NCBI GenBank assembly: GCA_964361075.1
Contig: CAYHZL010000074.1
Span: forward strand, 1-15,600
DNA length: 15,600 bases
Direction of reading: 5' to 3'
Source of the DNA: CAYHZL01 sp964361075
GTDB taxonomy: Bacteria; Bacteroidota; Ignavibacteria; UBA10030; UBA8401
Below, piece after piece: positions 6,286 through 12,800 of the stretch; the stretch's first letter is position 1, and each line of letters opens with the position of its first letter. Position numbers and translations under genes: made by a program. A model generated the notes under the pieces. That model worked only from the letters and a program-made list of their open reading frames with translations. It did no database searches and had not been told where the DNA came from.

Positions 6286-6321
6286 AAAGCTATCTTGTTT
6301 TTTCTGCAACAAGATAGCTTT
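6286..6321 (-). terminator. Intrinsic terminator between receptor and cargo genes
   Basis: Perfect 14-bp arms AAAGCTATCTTGTT (6286-6299) and AACAAGATAGCTTT (6308-6321) with an 8-nt loop. On the minus strand the stem runs into a T-rich tract (GCTTTTTTC). It lies 50 bp after the receptor stop codon and 50 bp before the cargo start, so it should terminate or attenuate receptor transcripts before the cargo gene. Confidence 0.85.
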
Positions 6322-6371
6322 GGAGTATTAAGTAAATGTAAATAGAATATTACCGAAATAAGAAATTATAG

Positions 6372-9083
6372 TTACAGTCCGACTGATATTTGAAGTGCGT
6401 ATGTTGTGCCGCTATTAACGCGCTGATAGATACGATCTTGCTGAGTTAAAATACGCTCTTTGTTGAAAATATTTTTAGCGGTTAACTTCGTTTCAATTCC
6501 GTTACTCAGTGGCTGAGTGATGCTGACATCAACCATATCTCGCGGTTGTTCATAAATATCGGAAGTTAAAAATCCTACCGCATCTAATCGTTTGCCAAAT
6601 GTATTGTAAAGCACGTTCACTGTTGTACCAAGCGCAGGTTCTGTAAACAACAATGAAAGATTGATCATATAAGGTGATTGACCTTGCAATGGACGAGTGC
6701 TGATGGTGGTTATTGTGTTTTCAGAATTCCCGCTTTCGGTAGAAATCTGAACTTCGGAATAGATTCGAGTGTAGTTTCCTGTAACTGAAAAATTGTCGAA
6801 ATATCCGCCAAGAAAACGAAGCGATTTACGTACTTCGAGTTCTACGCCATTATTCTTTGCTTGATCAGAATTGAACCACGTGCGCGTACGAACTGAGGAG
6901 AACGACAGTTGTTCTTCAATAGCACCCGAAATTATTTTACTAAAATAACTGAGTGCGATAACTTCACCAGCTTCAGGAAAGATTTCAAACCGCACATCGT
7001 AATTGTGAATGAATGAACGTTTCAAATTCGGATTGCCGCCGACGAGTTCATACGAAATAAAATCGAAAAATCCGGACGATGCTAATTCACGGAATTCCGG
7101 CCGGTTTACCGTGTGGCTGTATGCAAACCGCAGATTTGTTACATCATTAATAGTGTAGGTTAAATTTGCCGATGGAAGGATATCTATATTTTTTAGTTGT
7201 GTCTCATCTGTTGGACCGTCCGGTTGAGATGAACGGGGGACAAAAACATTTTGGAGAGAATTTTCTAATCGCGCACCGCCGCTAAATCTGAAATTGTTAT
7301 CGTAAATGCTAAATGGAATATCAATCATGCCATAGCTTGCCAAAACTTCTTGATTGCCAAAATAATTATCCGTTGGCTTTGATGACTCATCTATTTTAAA
7401 GTTGTTTCCACTAAAATTTTTTGGATCATAGATGATCTCAATTGGAAGTTCTGCTAAAACCGGATTGTAAGTTTTTAACGATACATTAAAGTAACGAATC
7501 TCATAATTCGTCGTTTTCTTTTCATACAGAGAACCAAATTTTACTTTGGCAAATTCAATTGGCAAAGCAAAATCAAGATTATACGTTGTTGTTTTGCCAT
7601 TGAGTTTACTCCAAGATCGCTGATTGATTGCGGCATTGAACGGTGTGTTATCCGGATCATCAATTCCACGATAGTATGTTACTTCTTTTCTATCGGGGTC
7701 TTGACGCGAAGATGATGACACAGAAAATTTCCAATCTGCACTAAGATTGCCGAACGCAAGGAATTTATGCTCTCCGGAAATAATACCAGTGTAGGTCTTT
7801 CGTTCGCTCCACGTTGACGCCAAAAAATTATTTTCTGTGCCGTTGTTACCATCAGTACCGTTAAAATTACGAATCTCATCATCGGCAGTTTGGCTATAAT
7901 TATTTTTGAATGAGAGTTTATGCAAGCCGGAAAACTTATAGCTAAGGTTCAACATTCCGCCCCACAATACGGTAAAATTATCTTGAGTTCCTTGTAATGT
8001 TCGCGAAATTTCGTTTGCATTAATTTCTTTATTATTACGTTGAAATGAATTGCGGTACGAAAACGCTCCTATATAACCAAACTGACTACTTTCTTGTTCA
8101 TCATTCAACGAAAATTTATCGCCAAAAGAGAGACTCAACGACATATTTATTGGAGCGGTTTGTTTTTTCGGAGCCCAATTATTGGGTAATTTTTTTGCAA
8201 GATCAATTAAATCTTCTGTATTGTTTGGCAGAGCGCGTTTGCCGTCATCTGCACCAAGCCAATCTTTGCTTCCACCTTGTGATGATTGAAAATCCTTAAA
8301 AGTTGTAATACTGTTCAACCCGGAAGTAATCCCGATTTTTATTGTTTTGATATCAGGAAAATCCAACGTATTCATCTGAACCAATCCGCCGGTAAAATCT
8401 CCGGGAAGGTCGGGAGTAGAGCTTTTCACAACAGTTGTATTTTCAAGTAGGTTTGCAGGAATCATATCGAACGCAAAACTTTTCTTTCCGACTTCCGTGC
8501 TGCTCACATTTGCACCGTTTAATGTTGTACCGTTATACCGTTCCGATGCACCGCGGATATACACAAACTTATTATCAACAATGGATAGCCCAACAACACG
8601 CCTCAACACATCGCCGGATGTTGCATCGGGTGTACGTTTCACTTGTTCACTGCTGATACCATCACCAATTGATACCGATTTTTTTCGTTCTAAAAGAATT
8701 GCACCATCCCCTGATTTTATTGCATCTGCACTTACAATAACTTCCTGCTGTTTAAGTCCTTGATCTTCAGACAAACTTACATCAAGAATTAATTGTTCGT
8801 TGGGTTTTATAACAACTTGGAAAATTAGTTTTGATTCATATCCAAGAAAAGAAACACGCACATTGTACATGTCTGTGGGAATTTTCTTTATTAAAAATTT
8901 CCCTTCTATATCAGTAGAAGATCCTATTTTGGTTCCGACCAATGAAACACTTGCACCAATCAATTCTTCGCCGGATCTTTGATCAACAATTTTCCCGTAT
9001 AATGTTCCGGTTTGCTCCTGAGAAAAAGAGAACGTTGAAATGAATAAGAAAAATGTTGTTAAAAAGAAGGATGTAGATTTCAT
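6372..9083 (-). CDS. TonB-dependent outer-membrane receptor with carboxypeptidase-regulatory-like domain
   Basis: A 903-aa outer-membrane active transporter that would use the TonB-ExbBD proton-driven system to import a bound ligand. Residues 1-21 are a signal peptide ending SFSFS. Residues about 26-103 form a carboxypeptidase-regulatory-like beta-sandwich (TGTLYGKIVDQRSGEELIGA; IEGKFLIKKIP; VSFLGYES). The plug domain runs from about 125 to 240 and includes GDVLRRVVGLSIVD, VYIRGASERYNGTTLNG and PGDFTGGLVQ. The remainder is the 22-strand barrel, ending ALQISVGL. An AAAGG a few nt before the ATG supports the start. No SusD-like partner follows; instead a T9SS cargo gene lies downstream. Ligand unknown. 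Proximity to pst-phoU suggests a phosphorus compound, but nothing in the protein proves it. Confidence 0.93.
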   Translation of the reverse strand: MKSTSFFLTTFFLFISTFSFSQEQTGTLYGKIVDQRSGEELIGASVSLVGTKIGSSTDIEGKFLIKKIPTDMYNVRVSFLGYESKLIFQVVIKPNEQLILDVSLSEDQGLKQQEVIVSADAIKSGDGAILLERKKSVSIGDGISSEQVKRTPDATSGDVLRRVVGLSIVDNKFVYIRGASERYNGTTLNGANVSSTEVGKKSFAFDMIPANLLENTTVVKSSTPDLPGDFTGGLVQMNTLDFPDIKTIKIGITSGLNSITTFKDFQSSQGGSKDWLGADDGKRALPNNTEDLIDLAKKLPNNWAPKKQTAPINMSLSLSFGDKFSLNDEQESSQFGYIGAFSYRNSFQRNNKEINANEISRTLQGTQDNFTVLWGGMLNLSYKFSGLHKLSFKNNYSQTADDEIRNFNGTDGNNGTENNFLASTWSERKTYTGIISGEHKFLAFGNLSADWKFSVSSSSRQDPDRKEVTYYRGIDDPDNTPFNAAINQRSWSKLNGKTTTYNLDFALPIEFAKVKFGSLYEKKTTNYEIRYFNVSLKTYNPVLAELPIEIIYDPKNFSGNNFKIDESSKPTDNYFGNQEVLASYGMIDIPFSIYDNNFRFSGGARLENSLQNVFVPRSSQPDGPTDETQLKNIDILPSANLTYTINDVTNLRFAYSHTVNRPEFRELASSGFFDFISYELVGGNPNLKRSFIHNYDVRFEIFPEAGEVIALSYFSKIISGAIEEQLSFSSVRTRTWFNSDQAKNNGVELEVRKSLRFLGGYFDNFSVTGNYTRIYSEVQISTESGNSENTITTISTRPLQGQSPYMINLSLLFTEPALGTTVNVLYNTFGKRLDAVGFLTSDIYEQPRDMVDVSITQPLSNGIETKLTAKNIFNKERILTQQDRIYQRVNSGTTYALQISVGL

Positions 9084-9163
9084 TGTGTGCCTTTAAAGTT
9101 TAATGCATTGAACTTTTATGGCACAAAAATCAGAAATTAGTGTTAATTTTATATTACGAGATG

Positions 9164-9190
9164 GTTACCGTTACATTAATGTTCGGTAAC
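9164..9190. promoter_or_regulatory. Operator-like dyad upstream of the TonB receptor
   Basis: Arms GTTACCG (9164-9170) and CGGTAAC (9184-9190) flank the perfect palindrome ACATTAATGT (9173-9182), making a 27-bp quasi-symmetric site about 80 bp before the receptor start codon. The nested symmetry fits a binding site for a dimeric regulator. No Pho-box consensus for this lineage is known to me, so the regulator is unassigned. Confidence 0.4.
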
Positions 9191-9254
9191 ATATTCTTAA
9201 CGTTTGCTTTATAATCGAAAGATGTATGACGACAAGAGAAGAGAGGAGGGAGTG

Positions 9255-9279
9255 TGCCCGGGACTGGACTTGAACCAAC
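9255..9279 (-). pseudogene. Remnant of a tRNA 3' end (Leu-like)
   Basis: On the minus strand GTTGG-TTCAAGT-CCAGT forms a T-arm with a canonical 7-nt loop (9279-9263), followed directly by CCCGGGC and a discriminator A (9262-9255). A GCCCGGG...CCCGGGCA acceptor is typical of bacterial tRNA-Leu. No matching 5' acceptor strand, D-arm or anticodon arm is found upstream. It is therefore only a fragment, perhaps an old integration site or part of a repeat. Confidence 0.4.
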
Positions 9280-9286
9280 ACAACTC

Positions 9287-9314
9287 ATGCTGATTCGCCG
9301 CGGCGAACCAGCAT
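9287..9314. repeat. 28-bp GC-rich palindrome, copy 2
   Basis: A near-perfect palindrome (one mismatch, which would be a G-U pair in RNA) built around TTCGCCGCGGCGAA, with ATGCTG and CAGCAT at the ends. Its centre matches the palindrome at 3016-3031. It lies seven bases from the tRNA remnant. Confidence 0.75.
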
Positions 9315-9401
9315 CTTTGCCTGCTTTAAGATACCGAAATGTCCCGCATATACAGAATCTCTGCATAGGCGGAATCCTGAAAAGCGGGACATCCCGTACA
9401 G

Positions 9402-9728
9402 CGCATTGGCGTCAACTTAACTTGTGATTACTGATGGGAAGAAGATGTGCAAACATCAATCAGCAATTAACAAACAATTACTTATAAATCCTCTACGAGG
9501 ATTATTGTGGATTTTTTGATTTTTTTTCTACAATAATTTGACCTCTACGAGGTCTACTATTATTACAAACATCGTAGATGTTTAATTATTGTAAAACGAA
9601 GGAACACACAACAAACATCCTCGTAGAGGATGAATAAGAGTTGTGAAATTTTTTCTAACCTATTTTTGAATACATGATTACAGAGAACAAATAAAATCAT
9701 AAAGAGAAATTAAGCTGACGCCAATGCG
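9402..9728. mobile_element. MITE-like element, 19-bp inverted termini, TACAG duplication
   Basis: Ends CGCATTGGCGTCAACTTAA (9402-9420) and TTAAGCTGACGCCAATGCG (9710-9728) are inverted repeats with 18 of 19 positions matching. TACAG directly flanks both sides (9397-9401 and 9729-9733), a 5-bp target duplication. The 327-bp interior has no gene, so movement would need a transposase from elsewhere. The reconstructed empty site reads CCCG-TACAG-CGGG, so insertion hit the loop of a small hairpin. The interior carries the palindrome cluster listed separately. Confidence 0.8.
9487..9632. repeat. Cluster of four co-varying palindromes with TCGTAGA core
   Basis: Four palindromes, each with a 3-nt centre (TAC or GTA): AATCCTC/GAGGATT (9487-9503), GACCTC/GAGGTC (9540-9554), AAACATC/GATGTTT (9567-9583) and CATCCTC/GAGGATG (9616-9632). 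All contain TCGTAGA on one strand or the other. The outer arm bases differ between copies yet always stay complementary. TACAATAATT (9529-9538) and AATTATTGTA (9584-9593) enclose the middle two as a larger inverted repeat. Confidence 0.75.
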
Positions 9729-9802
9729 TACAGCGGGACAAGTCCCAAAGGGATCACTTCGTGATTCGGCATGACGTTACTCCTCGAATTAAGACACTAC
9801 CC

Positions 9803-9828
9803 GGCAACAATATTTCTTTTCTCGTTAT
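9803..9828 (-). repeat. 26-bp 3'-end repeat, copy 2
   Basis: An exact copy of 4107-4132. On the minus strand it starts at the last base of the final arginine codon of the C25-family gene, continues through the stop TAA and runs CGAGAAAAGAAATATTGTTG into the 3' untranslated region. Confidence 0.8.
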
Positions 9829-12800
9829 CTCATTTTTACTAATTTTTCTGTTGTGTAAAGTTGTTTATCGCCATTCTTTACAATAATACGATAGAAATAG
9901 ATACCATTAGCAATTTCATCGCCATCTTTATCTCTGCCACTCCAATCTATTCGGTTGAATCCGGGATTTAATGAAGATGGCGGAATATTGAATTCCTGAA
10001 TAACTCTCCCGGCAACAGTAAATATTTTAATTCTAAATTCTTCCGGCACTACTGTTAGCGTAAACGTAAAGGATGTGTTGTTTGCAAATGGATTCGGAAT
10101 ATTATACACATCTTTTAATTGCATGTCGGTAGAAACATTGACGAGAAGCGATGTTGTGTCAGAATAATTTCCTGAGACATCGCGTGCAAAATAGCGGATT
10201 ACATTTTCGCCGTCGGGCAGCGTCGGTTTCCATTTTATTTCTGCCCGCACAGTTGAACTTCCCGGAATAAATTGAATTAACGACGGATCGTTGAAATAGA
10301 CCTGCTTAGTATTCAATTGAATTTTGAAATTGCTTGTATCATTCAGTGTTAATGATGAAGTATTATTGTCATAAAATTTAATACTCACTTCCGGTGTTGC
10401 GCTTACATAATCTCCATCCATTACTCTCACACCATTAAAAGTAAGATCAAGTAACGGCTTCACGGTATCGGGCAATACTGTGTACGGAATAGAAAGAATA
10501 TTATTCGACTTATATAATTCTGTTACTTTTGAATCGGGATCAATGCTGACTATAAAAGCATTATTTCCTCTCCTGCCCTTGCTGTTATATTGATATTGAA
10601 ATTGAATTGAATCACCGGCATTCAATGAAGTAACGGGATACGTTTGTAAAACGCGATTGGAGCCGCTATCATTGGTAAAGAGCAGAATTGAAAAACTGTC
10701 CGCGCGAGAGATGCCGACATTGTGAATACTGAAATTAATATTCAACAACTCACCTTCCTGAATTATTTTCTTACTCAATGAAAAGAACTGCGGCGATGTT
10801 GTTAATTCAGCCGGTGATGTTACACCAAGATTCCATGAAGAAAGTACTGGAGATTGGTTTGCAGGGTTTGCCTGCAACGAAAATTTTAATTTTAACTTTG
10901 GATATGTTATTGCTGAAACACTCTGTAAATTTATTGTGGAAGAAGTGGACGATAACAATGTATCTATTCCTCCATTTTGTTTTACTCCAAGCACAGCAAC
11001 ATTGCTCTGTGATCCGTTTGGCAGAGCTTGTTGAATCGTCAATGTATTCCATGCGGCAACAGGACCAATTTCAGGAGTTACGATAGTTCCTGACGTTTCA
11101 ATTTTCGTAAATGTTGTTTCAACAATTGCTTTTCCCGTTGTGCTTGACTTATACATTTCAAGAGCGGTGCCAGCAGGTGCGCCCTTTTTACCGATGACAG
11201 CCCACGAATCACGCCAGCCAAGTTTACTTGCTTCTTTTGCTCCAATTAAAGAATACGCATTTCGAGCAGAAGAAGAAAAATTGTTTGATCCTTCATCAAT
11301 AACAACAACTACAACAAACATCCCATTCTGTATTTGATTAATAAATGCAACAATGGAATCAGCATTAGCAGCTTGGTTATACAAATCGAATGTTCTTTTT
11401 GAAAGAACTGAATAATTTGCAGTATCAATAACAACAATCGAGTGCCCGCGGCTAAAAGAATTATTAAGAACATTAAACCCATTCAATTCTACAACACCAA
11501 AAGTTCCATCAAGAAAACCGGAGGAAATTGCACGAAGAACAATTTGGGTGCTTTGTATTTTAGCATTAATTAATGCTGATGACTGCACTTCCATTGTTGT
11601 TGCTGTAAAAATATTTTCACTCCAGGCAAGAGAATCATTCTGACCAATATCGTTGCCAGATGAACCGCCTTGATAGAATGTTCCGGTTGTCCACATGGCA
11701 GATGGTGTATTTATTTTTGCTTTCCACCAATATCGTTTTGTGGGAATCCATCCCTTCGGGAAAAGTGGCAATGTGCTAATATCAAACTCTGTTGTGAGAT
11801 TACCCATTCTGGAAAATATTCGTGTCGGAGAATTAAGACTAACTGTCGTATCAATTTCTAAAATAACAGATCGCGTCGTATCATTTGTTATGACAATCGG
11901 ATTTAATAAAATAATTTTCGATACTGCGGCACTGTTCCGATCTATTGGCTGTAGTACGCGGAAATTAGTTGAAATTACAATGATGCTTTTTTGTGCAGCA
12001 TTATCCAATTTACTGATCTCGCTGATTTTATTAAGCGAATCCAAAGTAATTTGAACACTATGTTCGCCCGATTTTTTCTTTACGGTGATGAAGAATTTTA
12101 CTGAATCACTGAATAACGGAATCGGACGACGCAGAATAACATTTTTTATTACTTGTCCATTAAAGCGATGCTGGAAATAAATATCCACCGAATCAGAAAT
12201 TGTGCTGCCAAAATTCATTACTGCGACCGTAACCGCAACACTATCCATTTCTTCACTTATTATATTTTGTGTTCTGATATTTGTTGGTGTTACAGAAAGA
12301 TTGGGTTTGAATGGAACAGCAAGATCAATTGATGGATCACCAACAAGCGTATTGGTGTATAACATAACACTGTTGACTGCAGAAAAATTATTCAACGCCA
12401 TCGCAACTTTTCCTTGCAGATGAGCCTTGCCGATGGTAAGAACGGAATCATGTAATATTTTCTTATAAAATTCGATTGGCAGTTGTGCTGCAATACTTGT
12501 AAAACCGAGCGCAGAATTCCCGATATAACCAATAACACTCGATGTGCTTCCAATAATAAATGATTCACTAAACGACGTTATTTGCGGTTCAGCAAACTTT
12601 CCAGTTGAGCAGCCAAAATCTGTAATGAGCGGGAATTTTCCCTGTGTGTTTTGTAATTGTATCGGATCACCAATACTGTTATCCCACGTTTGTGTTCCAC
12701 TATGTCCGATGTACGAAATAAAAACACCGCCGGCTGCAATTGCATCCTTTATTTGTTGCGACGTGTATGGACCAAAATCTGATTGCGGGTTTGTCGTTTT

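Larger units (their letters stand above)
9084..9824. other. 741-bp non-coding region rich in palindromes and a small mobile element
   Basis: No credible gene lies here. From the receptor side it holds an operator-like dyad (9164-9190), a tRNA 3'-end remnant (9255-9279), a 28-bp palindrome (9287-9314), a hairpin pair of ATGTCCCGC arms (9339-9392), an inserted 327-bp element (9402-9728), GGGACAAGTCCC (9735-9746), a GATCACTTCGTGATT palindrome (9752-9766) and the 26-bp repeat ending at the C25 gene stop (9803-9828). Confidence 0.7.

Noticed and set aside
9255..9350. Complete tRNA gene on the minus strand
   Set aside because: Only the T-arm and 3' acceptor strand are present; no matching 5' acceptor strand, D-arm or anticodon arm could be placed.
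9154..9366. 70-aa minus-strand reading frame
   Set aside because: It runs through the dyad, the tRNA remnant and the GC palindrome, has low-complexity composition and no ribosome site; it is repeat DNA, not a gene.
9487..9632. CRISPR array
   Set aside because: The units are palindromes with varying arms and irregular spacing, not identical direct repeats with uniform spacers, and no cas gene is present.
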